A DNA stretch of 64,000 bases from Acinetobacter brisouii CIP 110357 (GCF_000488275.1 NZ_KI530762.1:1082800-1146799); one strand, 5' to 3'. Positions 28,880 through 37,661 are shown, numbered from the stretch's first letter. The notes: generated by a model not told the origin, from the sequence alone. Numbers and translations: made by a program.

Positions 28880-29188
28880 TCTATTTCCACTAAGGTGGAA
28901 TAGGTATGAAAGAGAGAGTCTGCCAATATCTTGATGTTTCTTTGGTGATTTATCAAGGATGACATCATCGAGATTACCAAAGAAATAAAGCGTTAAGTAG
29001 GAAATCTATATTTATGTGATTAATTGTCTATATATTTCGTCAGGAAATAATGACCATTAAAAACTAATAGGTTACCTGCATTAACTTTTAACAGGAAGTT
29101 TAGTAGAATTTTGCTGTCCATATTACTTATGAAGCTTTTGGAAAAGCAGGAACTCATAAGTGATTTTTTAAAAAAGAGGAATAACACC
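28880..29188 (+). promoter_or_regulatory. Structured leader upstream of acnB with possible uORF
   Basis: Two hairpins are visible. The first pairs CTATTTCCAC with GTGGAATAG (28881-28902, one bulge). The second pairs TTCTTTGGTGAT (28938-28949) with ATTACCAAAGAA (28973-28984), a 12-pair stem with one G-U; its loop contains the small palindrome GATGACATCATC. An 18-codon frame (28906-28962, starting MKERVCQYLD) has an AAGGTGG site seven bases upstream that lies in the first hairpin, and it ends inside the second. Whether this region is transcribed with acnB is not known. Confidence 0.4.
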
Positions 29189-31828
29189 GTGCTAGAAGCT
29201 TACCGCCAACACGTTGAAGAACGTGCCGCACTCGGAGTCCCACCGAAGCCACTTGATGACGCTCAAACTGCTGCATTAGTCGAATTATTAAAAAATCCAC
29301 CAGCAGGCGAAGAAGCATTCCTTGTCGACTTACTTGAAAATCGCGTTCCAGCAGGTGTAGACCAAGCTGCTTATGTTAAAGCTGCTTTCTTGGCAGCGGT
29401 TGCAAAAGGTGAAGCGACTTCTCCACTGGTTTCTAAAGAACGTGCGGTTTACTTGCTAGGCACTATGCTTGGTGGTTACAACGTAGCTCCTTTAGTTGAA
29501 CTTTTGGATGATGCTGAATTAGCAAGCTTAGCTGCTGAAGCATTGAAAAAAACTCTTCTCGTATTTGATGCATTCCATGACGTTGCTGACAAAGCGAAAG
29601 CGGGTAACGAAAATGCGAAAGCAGTTCTTCAATCTTGGGCTGATGCTGAATGGTTCACATCGCGTCCAGATGTTCCAGAAGAAATCAAAATCACTGTATT
29701 TAAAGTGACTGGCGAAACCAACACTGATGACTTGTCACCTGCACAAGATGCTTGGAGCCGTCCAGACATTCCATTGCATGCAAATGCAATGCTTAAAAAC
29801 GAACGTGATGGTATCAACCCTGAAAAACCAGGTGAAGTTGGTCCATTAAGCCAAATTAAAGAACTTATCGCGAAAGGCAACCAAGTTGCTTACGTTGGTG
29901 ATGTTGTTGGTACAGGTTCTTCTCGTAAGTCTGCGACTAACTCTGTACTTTGGTTCTTCGGTGACGAAATTGCGCACATTCCAAACAAAAAAGACGGTGG
30001 TTACTGCTTAGGTGGTAAGATTGCTCCGATCTTCTTTAACACAATGGAAGATGCAGGTGCATTGCCAGTAGAGATCGATGTTTCTAACATGAACATGGGT
30101 GACGAAGTTACTCTTAAAATCGATCACGCTGCTGCTAAAGTAACTGCGTTCAAAAATGGCGAACAAATCGCTGAATCTGAACTTAAAACTCCAGTACTTC
30201 TTGACGAAGTGCGTGCAGGCGGTCGTATCAACTTAATCGTTGGTCGTGGTTTGACTGCTAAAGCACGTGAAGCTTTAGGTCTTGCACCATCTACATTGTT
30301 CCGTACTCCAGTACAACCAGCTGCAACTGGCAAAGGTTTCACTTTAGCTCAGAAAATGGTTGGTCGCGCTTGTGGTCTTCCAGAAGGTCAAGGTGTAATT
30401 CCTGGTACTTACTGTGAACCAAAAATGACAACTGTAGGTTCTCAAGATACAACTGGTCCTATGACTCGTGACGAGTTAAAAGACTTGGCTTGCTTGGGCT
30501 TCTCTGCTGACCTTGTGATGCAGTCTTTCTGTCACACTGCTGCATATCCAAAACCAGTTGACGTACAAATGCAACACACGCTTCCTGATTTCATCATGAA
30601 CCGTGGTGGTGTTTCTTTACGCCCAGGTGACGGTATTATTCACTCTTGGTTAAACCGTATGCTTCTTCCAGATACCGTAGGTACTGGTGGTGACTCACAT
30701 ACTCGTTTCCCAATTGGTATTTCATTCCCAGCGGGTTCTGGTCTTGTAGCGTTTGCTGCTGCAACTGGTGTTATGCCACTTGACATGCCAGAGTCTGTTC
30801 TTGTGAAATTCAAAGGTAAAATGCAACCTGGTATCACTCTACGTGACCTTGTGCATGCGATTCCTTACCGTGCGATTCAAGAAGGCGACTTAACTGTAGA
30901 GAAGAAAGGTAAGAAAAACATCTTCTCTGGTCGTATCTTGGAAATCGACTTAACAGAAATGGAAACTCAACTGACCGTTGAGCAAGCATTTGAACTTTCA
31001 GATGCTTCTGCTGAACGTTCTGCTGCTGGTTGTGCAATCACTCTTTCTGAAGAGAAAGTTGCTGAATACCTACGCTCAAACATCACAATGCTTAAGTGGA
31101 TGATTTCACAAGGCTATGGTGATGCGCGTACAATTGCTCGCCGTGTTGAGAACATGGAAAAATGGTTGGCTAACCCATCACTTCTTAAAGCTGATGCTGA
31201 CGCTGAATACACTAAAGTGTACGAAATCGACCTTTCTACAATTACTGAACCAGTTCTTTGCTGCCCGAACGACCCAGATGATGCGAAACTTCTTTCTGAC
31301 GTTCAAGGTGCAAAAATTGATGAAGTATTCATCGGTTCTTGTATGACTAACATTGGTCACTTCCGTGCTGCTGGTAAATTACTTGATAAAGTACCAAGCG
31401 GCTCATTGTCTACTCGTTTATGGTTGGCTCCACCAACACGTATGGACGAGCACCAATTGATGGAAGAAGGCTTCTATAACACTTATGGTAAAGCTGGTGC
31501 ACGTACAGAAATGCCAGGTTGCTCACTTTGTATGGGTAACCAAGCACGTGTAGCGCCAAACACAACTGTTGTGTCTACATCAACTCGTAACTTCCCGAAC
31601 CGTTTGGGTCAAGGTGCGAACGTTTACTTGGCTTCTGCTGAACTTGCATCTGTTGCTGCGGTTCTTGGTAAATTACCAACTCCAGCAGAATATCAAGAAT
31701 ATGCTGCTCAAATCGACAGCATGTCTGCTGACATCTACAAGTATTTAAGCTTCGACAAAATCGAAGACTATACAAATGCTGCGGGTTCTGTAGATACTAA
31801 GAAAATTGCTGCTGCTCAGTTGACCTAA
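29189..31828 (+). CDS. acnB: Aconitate hydratase B
   Basis: The main TCA-cycle aconitase, interconverting citrate and isocitrate in the cytoplasm. It starts at a GTG with an AAGAGGA site eight bases upstream; this gives the canonical AcnB N-terminus (MLEAYRQHVEERAALGVPPKPLD) and 879 residues. A longer frame from 29111 reads only into leader sequence. The 4Fe-4S cysteines are C718 (IGSCMTNIGHF), C778 and C781 (GCSLCMGN). The N-terminal HEAT-like domain, the swivel domain (GTGSSRKSATNSV) and the catalytic GGDSHTRFP segment are in the AcnB order. Codon use is strongly biased, as for an abundant protein. Loss of the cluster under iron limitation turns family members into RNA-binding proteins. Confidence 0.97.
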   Translation: MLEAYRQHVEERAALGVPPKPLDDAQTAALVELLKNPPAGEEAFLVDLLENRVPAGVDQAAYVKAAFLAAVAKGEATSPLVSKERAVYLLGTMLGGYNVAPLVELLDDAELASLAAEALKKTLLVFDAFHDVADKAKAGNENAKAVLQSWADAEWFTSRPDVPEEIKITVFKVTGETNTDDLSPAQDAWSRPDIPLHANAMLKNERDGINPEKPGEVGPLSQIKELIAKGNQVAYVGDVVGTGSSRKSATNSVLWFFGDEIAHIPNKKDGGYCLGGKIAPIFFNTMEDAGALPVEIDVSNMNMGDEVTLKIDHAAAKVTAFKNGEQIAESELKTPVLLDEVRAGGRINLIVGRGLTAKAREALGLAPSTLFRTPVQPAATGKGFTLAQKMVGRACGLPEGQGVIPGTYCEPKMTTVGSQDTTGPMTRDELKDLACLGFSADLVMQSFCHTAAYPKPVDVQMQHTLPDFIMNRGGVSLRPGDGIIHSWLNRMLLPDTVGTGGDSHTRFPIGISFPAGSGLVAFAAATGVMPLDMPESVLVKFKGKMQPGITLRDLVHAIPYRAIQEGDLTVEKKGKKNIFSGRILEIDLTEMETQLTVEQAFELSDASAERSAAGCAITLSEEKVAEYLRSNITMLKWMISQGYGDARTIARRVENMEKWLANPSLLKADADAEYTKVYEIDLSTITEPVLCCPNDPDDAKLLSDVQGAKIDEVFIGSCMTNIGHFRAAGKLLDKVPSGSLSTRLWLAPPTRMDEHQLMEEGFYNTYGKAGARTEMPGCSLCMGNQARVAPNTTVVSTSTRNFPNRLGQGANVYLASAELASVAAVLGKLPTPAEYQEYAAQIDSMSADIYKYLSFDKIEDYTNAAGSVDTKKIAAAQLT

Positions 31829-31860
31829 TTTATTGAAAAATAGATTTAATTGAGTGAAGA

Positions 31861-31892
31861 TAAGGGCTGATTAATTCAGCCCTTATTTTTTA
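31861..31892 (+). terminator. Intrinsic terminator after acnB
   Basis: AAGGGCTGAATTAATTCAGCCCTT forms a ten-pair stem followed by ATTTTTT. Confidence 0.88.
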
Positions 31893-32032
31893 GAATTAAA
31901 ATGTTAGATGTCAACTTGCGTAAAATAGAAAAAATTCTTAGTTTGGTTCTTTTAAAAGTTAAAAATAATACAATCTCTTGTTTTACAAATAATGCAAAAT
32001 GTCGGAGCTTTTAATTTTGGAAATTTTTAATA

Positions 32033-32254
32033 ATGCCTAAACAATCCAGATTTTTCTGTATAGGTGGTTTTCTTAACGGTTCAAGTGTAAAAGACCAAGG
32101 TGAAAGCTTTGTTTGTGTGGAAAATGGCAAACAAGTTACTTACCGAAAAATGGAAATTTTCCATCAAGATGCGTGGGATCATGATTACTACGTTTGTGAA
32201 ACCACGACAGACCAACAAGCACGAAACTGGGTTTATGATATCGAACCAAATTAA
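32033..32254 (+). CDS. Small hypothetical protein
   Basis: A 73-residue soluble protein of unknown function. It contains two Cys (FFCIGG, FVCVEN) plus one in YYVCETT, and many aromatic residues (WDHDYYV, NWVYDIEPN). It has no signal peptide or membrane helix. GGAAATTTTTAATA precedes the ATG, a moderate ribosome site. It is a single gene between acnB and the convergent sigma-54 activator. The balanced composition in an AT-rich setting supports real coding, but I do not recognise the family. Confidence 0.65.
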   Translation: MPKQSRFFCIGGFLNGSSVKDQGESFVCVENGKQVTYRKMEIFHQDAWDHDYYVCETTTDQQARNWVYDIEPN

Positions 32255-32300
32255 ATGCCGATATTTTTATTCAGAGCATAGAGTTTAAAAGACAGGCAAT

Positions 32301-32323
32301 AAAAAGCCCCATGGTTAGGGGCT
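32301..32323 (-). terminator. Terminator of the sigma-54 activator gene
   Basis: Read on the minus strand, a GCCCC / GGGGC stem with a seven-base loop is followed by TTTTTATT, about 85 bases beyond the activator stop codon. Confidence 0.7.
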
Positions 32324-32407
32324 AGTCGTATATGAATCAAGTCATATACTGTATGAGGCTCATCTCAAACTGCGCGTATTAAAGCATAAATTACGCTATA
32401 TTCATAC

Positions 32408-33685
32408 TTAAATATCCCATTTCTTCCGATAGCGCCACAGCGTGGTACGGCTAATATTCAACTCATCTGCAACCTTTTGTAAATCCTTGTTATATTGCTC
32501 AAGCAAATGCGCCAGTAATTCTTTTGTAATGCTTTTATTCGACAACGGTTCAGCGATTTGGGTATCGCCATGTTGAACATTAGAAATTTCATACGGCAAA
32601 TCATTTACATCAATATAAGTTCGACCTTGCGACATCGCTAAAGCATAAAGTAATGTGTTTTTCAGTTCGCGGATATTTCCTGGCCAGTCATATTGCAGCA
32701 TGATTTGCATGGCACGATGAGTCAGCATCGGTGTAGCTTGGTCTTGCGGAAGGCTGTTTTCCTGCAAGATTTTTTTAATGATTAAAGGAATATCTGCTTT
32801 ACGTTCCCGTAGCGGTGGTACAAAAATCGGAATGACTCGTAACCGATACAGCAAATCCTGACGGAAACGTCCTAAACGCGCTTCTTCACGCAAGGCACGA
32901 TGGGTTGCGGCAATAATTCGCACATCACTTTTTAAAGTCTTTTCACCACCAAGCTGTGTATATTCACCTGTTTCGAGAACACGTAGTAACTTGGCTTGTA
33001 GCTCCAGTGGAATTTCCGCCACTTCATCTAAAAACAGCGTTCCACCTGCAGCGCGTTCAAACACGCCTTTGTGGTCACGAATTGCTCCTGTAAAAGCACC
33101 TTTGACATGTCCAAACAGTTCACTTTCTAAAATATTGGCATTTAAACTGGCGCAGTTAACTGCGATGAAAGGGCGATTATGCCGTTCGCTATAGTCATGA
33201 ATGGCTTGGGCGACCAGTTCTTTACCACTACCAGATTCACCACGGACTAACACTGGGAACTGCGTTGAAGCTACGCGTTGAATAATCGAAAACATCGCAA
33301 ACATTTGTGGGGTTTGGCTGTTAAAGCGTTCGGCAAGCTGGAGTTCTGCTTGAGAAGGTTGTAACTGCGTAGTGGCTTCAGGTGTACAAATACTTGGGCA
33401 AGGCTGAAATAAATGCAGGTTATAAACTTGGCTTGCAATCTCAACAGGATGCTTAATATAAAAACTATTAAACTGATCGATATAGATTTCCTGAGAGGTA
33501 TCTTCACTTGGATGCAAGTGTAAATATTGCAATAGTGTTTGCTGATGCAAGTCATGTTCATTTGAAGTTTGCCAGATGACTTGTTTTTCATCTAAAACAA
33601 AGACAGTCGCGTGATGAAATAAACTTTGTAACTGCTGTAAAAAAGCCTGAGCAGATGCTAACGAGTCAAAAAACAAACGATTCAT
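32408..33685 (-). CDS. Sigma-54-dependent activator, FisR-like
   Basis: A 425-residue bacterial enhancer-binding protein. The N-terminal sensing region (1-130) is not a receiver domain and holds a CPSIC pair (C96 and C100). The AAA+ domain (about 130-360) has Walker A GESGSGKE, the sigma-54-contacting GAFTGA loop ([16 protein letters not shown]), Walker [13 protein letters not shown], and the arginine-finger region [22 protein letters not shown]. The C-terminus is a Fis-type helix-turn-helix ([23 protein letters not shown]). It is divergent from a persulfide-oxidation operon with a consensus -24/-12 promoter, so it very likely controls that operon. FisR proteins elsewhere sense sulfane sulfur through cysteines in this region; the cysteine spacing here is its own. 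Confidence 0.9.
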   Translation of the reverse strand: MNRLFFDSLASAQAFLQQLQSLFHHATVFVLDEKQVIWQTSNEHDLHQQTLLQYLHLHPSEDTSQEIYIDQFNSFYIKHPVEIASQVYNLHLFQPCPSICTPEATTQLQPSQAELQLAERFNSQTPQMFAMFSIIQRVASTQFPVLVRGESGSGKELVAQAIHDYSERHNRPFIAVNCASLNANILESELFGHVKGAFTGAIRDHKGVFERAAGGTLFLDEVAEIPLELQAKLLRVLETGEYTQLGGEKTLKSDVRIIAATHRALREEARLGRFRQDLLYRLRVIPIFVPPLRERKADIPLIIKKILQENSLPQDQATPMLTHRAMQIMLQYDWPGNIRELKNTLLYALAMSQGRTYIDVNDLPYEISNVQHGDTQIAEPLSNKSITKELLAHLLEQYNKDLQKVADELNISRTTLWRYRKKWDI

Positions 33686-33693
33686 AAGTTTTG

Positions 33694-33714
33694 ATGTTTC
33701 AAATAATGTTTCAA
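33694..33714. promoter_or_regulatory. Direct repeat, possible activator-binding site
   Basis: ATGTTTCAA occurs twice with a 12-base period (33694-33702 and 33706-33714), about 130-150 bases before the predicted start of the sulfur operon transcript. That is the usual distance for the upstream site of a sigma-54 activator. It is also nine bases from the activator's own start codon, so autoregulation is possible. Confidence 0.4.
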
Positions 33715-33814
33715 TTAATCTTAATAAATTTCATATGTAACATCAACATTTTTAGTTTAAAATATTATTTTAAATAAGATATTGAAATATAATATTATTA
33801 TTTTTATTTAAAAG

Positions 33815-33831
33815 TTGGCATTAATTTTGCT
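33815..33831 (+). promoter_or_regulatory. Sigma-54 promoter of the sulfur operon
   Basis: TTGGCATTAATTTTGCT has GG and GC separated by exactly ten bases, the -24/-12 consensus. Transcription would begin near 33842, 26 bases before the chosen start of the dioxygenase gene. Confidence 0.88.
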
Positions 33832-33867
33832 ATATTCAATATAAGCACAATGAAATGGAACATGACC

Positions 33868-34572
33868 ATGCTTTTCAAACAATTATTCGAACCTGAAAGC
33901 TCTACTTATACTTATTTATTGGCCTGCGAGGATACCAAACAAGCAATTCTGATTGACCCTGTCGCATCAGAAATTGAGACGTATTTGGACTTGCTTGAAC
34001 AGCACGGATTGAGCTTGGTATATAGCTTAGATACACATGTACATGCCGATCATGTGACTGGAGCGAAGCTATTAAAGGAACGTGCAGGTTCTAAAGCGGT
34101 GTTACATCGTAATTCAGGTGTACCATGTGGTGATATTTTAGTCACTGATGGCTGTTTATTACGAATCGGTTCAATTGAAGTTGAAGCACGTTATACACCA
34201 GGGCATACCAATGCTTGTACCAGTTATGTTGTTGATAACATGGTCTTTACAGGTGATGCACTCTTGATTGATGGATGTGGACGGACTGACTTCCAGGAAG
34301 GTGATGCAGGAACCTTATACGACAGCATTCACAATCAACTGTTTAGTTTGCCTGATGATACCGTGGTTTATCCAGGGCATGATTATAAAGGTCGCACCCA
34401 CTCAAGCATTGGCCATGAACGCGAATTCAATGCGCGCTTAGGTCATAAGCAAACTCGCGAAGATTTTATTGAACTGATGAAACATTTGGATTTGCCATAT
34501 CCTGCAAAAATTGATGTGGCACTCCCTGCAAATAAAGCCTGTGGAAATGTAGATGCAGACTGTAAGAAATAA
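33868..34572 (+). CDS. MBL-fold persulfide dioxygenase-like protein (Blh/ETHE1 type)
   Basis: A 234-residue metallo-beta-lactamase-fold enzyme that would oxidise glutathione persulfide to sulfite. The metal motif is T-H57-V-H59-A-D61-H62, with the later His in TPGHTNAC, the bridging Asp in FTGDALLIDGCGRTDF, and YPGHDYKGRTHSS. The GCGRTDFQ segment is typical of the ETHE1/Blh group rather than of glyoxalase II. I start at the ATG at 33868, seven bases after GGAA; this gives the family's usual MLFKQLFEPESSTYTYL opening. ATGs at 33850 and 33862 are alternatives. It is the first gene of a sigma-54 operon with an SQR-like gene and sulfur permeases. Confidence 0.9.
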   Translation: MLFKQLFEPESSTYTYLLACEDTKQAILIDPVASEIETYLDLLEQHGLSLVYSLDTHVHADHVTGAKLLKERAGSKAVLHRNSGVPCGDILVTDGCLLRIGSIEVEARYTPGHTNACTSYVVDNMVFTGDALLIDGCGRTDFQEGDAGTLYDSIHNQLFSLPDDTVVYPGHDYKGRTHSSIGHEREFNARLGHKQTREDFIELMKHLDLPYPAKIDVALPANKACGNVDADCKK

Positions 34573-34582
34573 GGAACAAACT

Positions 34583-35845
34583 ATGCAACCACTTCAACAA
34601 TCGAATACTACACATGTTCTTAAACATGACGTTGTGATCGTCGGCGGTGGTTCGGCAGGGATTGCCGTGGCATCAAGTTTATTGGCACGTTCACCTTATC
34701 TGAATTTGGTGATTATTGATCCCGCTGAAACGCACTACTATCAGCCAGGCTGGACCATGGTGGGTGGTGGTATTTTTAAGGTGGAATCGACAGGTCGTGC
34801 AATGTCTGATGTGATTCCAGTCGGTGCCAATTGGGTCAAGCAGGCAGTTGCAGCGTTTGAACCTGAGAAAAATCAGTTGATATTGCAAAATGGTCAGCAG
34901 ATTGAGTATCAATCGCTGATTGTTTGTCCTGGATTGGTACTGAACTGGAATGCGATTGAAGGTTTGAGTGAAACTCTGGGTAAAAATGGCGTGACTTCCA
35001 ATTACCGTCAGGATTTAGCACCGTATACATGGCAACTGGTACAGCAGTTAAAACAGGGTAAAGCGATTTTTACTCAACCACCAATGCCAATCAAATGTGC
35101 GGGCGCACCGCAAAAAGCGTTGTATTTATCTTCAGATTATTGGTTAAAAAACAATGTTCTGAATAATATTGAAGTGAATTTTTACAATGCAGGTGCAGTG
35201 CTGTTCGGTGTTAAAGAATATGTGCCTGCCTTGATGGAATATATGCAACGCTATAAAGCACATTTACATTTTGAACATAAATTGGTCAAAGTCGATGGTG
35301 CGAGTAAAACTGCATGGTTTGAAGTGAAAAAAGACGGAGAAACGACTCAGGTTTCGACTCAATTTGACATGTTGCATGTTGTTCCGCCTCAGCATGCACC
35401 CGATTTTATTCGTCATAGTGCATTTGCCGATGCTGCTGGCTGGTTTGAGGTTAACCCTGAAACATTGCAACATCCACGTTATGCGAATGTTTTTGGTTTA
35501 GGTGATGTGATCAGTGCCAGCAATGCTAAAACGGCTGCGGCTGCACGAAAGCAAGCCCCGATTGTGGCAGTTAATGTTTTAACTTATCTCAAAGGGCGTA
35601 GTGATTTTTGTCATTACGATGGTTATGGTTCCTGTCCACTAACAGTTGAGCGCGGCAAAATCGTACTGGCAGAATTTGGCTATGGTGGAAAATTGCTGCC
35701 TTCATTTCCGCGCTGGTTATGTGATGGGCAAAAACCGACCAAGCTGGCGTGGTTTTTAAAAGCGCGTATGCTGCCAGAAATTTACTGGAAAGGCATGCTT
35801 AAAGGGCATGAATGGCTCGTCAAACCAAAACGCCATGCGGCTTAA
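34583..35845 (+). CDS. Sulfide:quinone oxidoreductase-like flavoprotein
   Basis: A 420-residue FAD protein that would oxidise sulfide and pass electrons to quinone at the inner membrane. The dinucleotide-binding motif VVIVGGGSAGIAVASSLL is near residues 15-32. The cysteine contexts IVCPGLVLNWNAIEG and PIKCAGAPQKALYLSSDYW and the late GYGSCPLTVERGK are those of the mitochondrial-type (type II) SQR group. VFGLGDVISASNAKTAAAA is the second FAD motif. The ATG at 34583 has AAGGA seven bases upstream, eleven bases after the dioxygenase stop. Pairing with a persulfide dioxygenase is the standard sulfide oxidation arrangement. Confidence 0.9.
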   Translation: MQPLQQSNTTHVLKHDVVIVGGGSAGIAVASSLLARSPYLNLVIIDPAETHYYQPGWTMVGGGIFKVESTGRAMSDVIPVGANWVKQAVAAFEPEKNQLILQNGQQIEYQSLIVCPGLVLNWNAIEGLSETLGKNGVTSNYRQDLAPYTWQLVQQLKQGKAIFTQPPMPIKCAGAPQKALYLSSDYWLKNNVLNNIEVNFYNAGAVLFGVKEYVPALMEYMQRYKAHLHFEHKLVKVDGASKTAWFEVKKDGETTQVSTQFDMLHVVPPQHAPDFIRHSAFADAAGWFEVNPETLQHPRYANVFGLGDVISASNAKTAAAARKQAPIVAVNVLTYLKGRSDFCHYDGYGSCPLTVERGKIVLAEFGYGGKLLPSFPRWLCDGQKPTKLAWFLKARMLPEIYWKGMLKGHEWLVKPKRHAA

Positions 35846-35870
35846 TTTGGCGTTATGAGAGAAAATCGTC

Positions 35871-36665
35871 ATGTGGATACTGGTTGTTGAAGGCCTTGCC
35901 ATTGGTTGTCTATTGGGGTTAACAGGGGCAGGTGGTGGTATATTGGCTGTGCCTGCACTTATGGCATCTCAGGGGTGGACGGTAGCGCAAGCTGCACCAG
36001 TGGGGTTGTTAGCTGTAACTTTCTCGACATTTATTGGCACGTTGCAAGGCCTGTTCAAGAAAATTGTTCGCTATCGTGCAGCATTGTGGATTGCACTCGT
36101 GGGTATTCCTGCATCACATTTGGGAATCTGGACGAGTCAGCATACTTCACCAATGTGGTTGAGCTTACTGTTTGCTTTGGTGATGTTTGTAGTGGCATAT
36201 CGGCTATTTAGTCATCCGCATGAAGATTTTCATAATCCGCCTTGCCGAATCAACCCTCATACGGGTAAGTTGCAGTGGGATATTCCAACTGCCCTGATTT
36301 TAGGGGGAATCGGGATAATCGCAGGGTTTCTGACGGGGTTGCTTGGTGTTGGTGGTGGTTTTGTGATTGTGCCAGCACTAAAGAAAACCACGAATCTAGA
36401 TTTGCATAGTATTGTTGCAACATCCCTGATGATTATCTTTTTGGTGGGTGGTTTAAGCATCGGGTTACATGTTGTAGAAGGCTTTGTTTACCCAACTACG
36501 GTAACGGTAGTATTTGCTGCTGCCTGTTTGACTGGGTTATTGTTGGGTCGACAAGTTGCAACACGTATTTCAATTCATTATGTGCAGCGAATTTTTGCAA
36601 TTACGGTCATACTAGTGGCTGTACTGATGCTGTTTAAATCACTTAAAGCTATTTTTGCCTTATAG
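35871..36665 (+). CDS. TauE/SafE-family (TSUP) permease
   Basis: A 264-residue inner-membrane protein with about eight helices. It shows the duplicated glycine-rich motif of the family: CLLGLTGAGGGILAVPALMASQGW in the first half and GFLTGLLGVGGGFVIVPALKKTTN in the second. Members move sulfite, sulfoacetate or other sulfur anions. In this operon export of sulfite made by the dioxygenase is the likely job, inferred from context. The ATG follows a GAGAG site, 25 bases after the flavoprotein gene. Confidence 0.9.
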   Translation: MWILVVEGLAIGCLLGLTGAGGGILAVPALMASQGWTVAQAAPVGLLAVTFSTFIGTLQGLFKKIVRYRAALWIALVGIPASHLGIWTSQHTSPMWLSLLFALVMFVVAYRLFSHPHEDFHNPPCRINPHTGKLQWDIPTALILGGIGIIAGFLTGLLGVGGGFVIVPALKKTTNLDLHSIVATSLMIIFLVGGLSIGLHVVEGFVYPTTVTVVFAAACLTGLLLGRQVATRISIHYVQRIFAITVILVAVLMLFKSLKAIFAL

Positions 36666-36677
36666 GAGTCTTACAAT

Positions 36678-37091
36678 ATGCATGAATATGCTTTGGCATT
36701 CTGTGGCGGTGTACTGCTCGGAATAGCAACCATTAGTTACTTGTATAGTGTTGGGAAAATCGCTGGAGTCAGTGGGTTGATTGCCCAGATGCTGACACCT
36801 AAAAGCTGGTTCAGCACGCCCGCATTTTGGTTTTTACTTGGGCTGATTGTGATGCCATTTGTTTATCATCAGTTTTTAGACTTGCCTGTAGAGGTTAAAG
36901 CATCGCCTTGGGTATTGATGCTAAGTGGATTGCTGGTGGGTGTGGGAACACGTCTAGGTTCGGGTTGTACCAGTGGGCATGGGATTTGTGGGTTAAGTCG
37001 TTTGTCGACACGATCTTTTGTTGCAGTGGGCTGCTTTATGGCATGTGCGTTTTTAACTGTATTGGTTACGCGTTATCTTTTGGGTGGCTAA
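36678..37091 (+). CDS. YeeE/YedE-family half-permease 1
   Basis: A 137-residue inner-membrane protein with four hydrophobic helices, one half of a YeeE/YedE (sulfur-transport) fold. The characteristic GLLVGVGTRLGSGCTSGHGICGLSRLSTRSFVAVGCFM contains the conserved Cys pair near the pore in thiosulfate transporters of this superfamily. GGAG lies nine bases before the ATG. Import or export of thiosulfate or a persulfide-related anion is inferred. It is followed by the second half-permease with a one-base gap. Confidence 0.9.
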   Translation: MHEYALAFCGGVLLGIATISYLYSVGKIAGVSGLIAQMLTPKSWFSTPAFWFLLGLIVMPFVYHQFLDLPVEVKASPWVLMLSGLLVGVGTRLGSGCTSGHGICGLSRLSTRSFVAVGCFMACAFLTVLVTRYLLGG

Positions 37092-37092
37092 C

Positions 37093-37509
37093 ATGAAAAA
37101 TCTGATTGCATTTATTTGTGGTGGCGTATTTGCATTGGGGCTGATGCTCTCAGGTATGTCGAACCCTGCAGTGGTACAGGCATTCTTCGATGTGTTTGGT
37201 GCATGGAGTCCACGCCTGATGTTCGTGATGGGCGGAGCAGTGTTGATCTCGTTCTATCCATTTCAGCGTGCAATGCGTCAAGAGCATCCAAAGACTATTT
37301 TTAATGAACCGATTGATTTGCCAACAAGTAAGATCATTGACTCACGATTAATTATGGGTTCAATCCTGTTTGGTATTGGTTGGGGTTTGTCAGGTATTTG
37401 TCCTGCACCAGGTTTAACCTTGCTTGGACTGGGGCATTGGGAAGCATTGTATTTTATTATTCCAATGTTGCTTGGCATGTTCTTATACAAACTGAGCCAA
37501 AAAGCTTAA
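37093..37509 (+). CDS. YeeE/YedE-family half-permease 2 (DUF6691 type)
   Basis: A 138-residue inner-membrane partner of the preceding half-permease. It opens with LIAFICGGVFALGLMLSGMSNPAVVQAFFDVFGAWSPRLMFVMGGAV and has the second conserved motif GSILFGIGWGLSGICPAPGLTLLGLG, with one Cys. An in-frame GTG at 37084 overlaps the previous stop; the ATG at 37093 is preferred, with GGGTGG upstream. The pair probably forms one heterodimeric channel. It is the last gene of the operon, and no strong terminator follows directly. Confidence 0.9.
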   Translation: MKNLIAFICGGVFALGLMLSGMSNPAVVQAFFDVFGAWSPRLMFVMGGAVLISFYPFQRAMRQEHPKTIFNEPIDLPTSKIIDSRLIMGSILFGIGWGLSGICPAPGLTLLGLGHWEALYFIIPMLLGMFLYKLSQKA

Positions 37510-37560
37510 AAACTTCAATCACCATTTCTAAAGCAAGGATGCTTATATGAAATGGCTTTG

Positions 37561-37583
37561 TATTGTGCAAAAACTGCACAATA
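37561..37583. promoter_or_regulatory. 23-base palindrome upstream of a sigma-54 promoter
   Basis: TATTGTGCA and TGCACAATA are exact nine-base inverted arms around AAAAC. The centre lies about 118 bases before the predicted transcript start of the 77-residue gene, a fitting distance for an activator-binding site. No T-run follows, so it is unlikely to be a terminator. A second short inverted repeat, ATTCCT-GAA-AGGAAT, lies at 37598-37612. Confidence 0.5.
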
Positions 37584-37661
37584 TTAATGCAATAAAAATT
37601 CCTGAAAGGAATATTTAAAATATTTTAATATAAAAATGATATAAAATAATGACTTATTGTT

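Noticed and set aside
29050..29067. Five-codon frame (MTIKN) with AGGA upstream in the acnB leader
   Set aside because: Too short to separate from chance; the 18-codon frame upstream is the better candidate.
29111..29188. 26-codon N-terminal extension of acnB
   Set aside because: The canonical AcnB N-terminus starts at the GTG at 29189, which has an AAGAGGA site.
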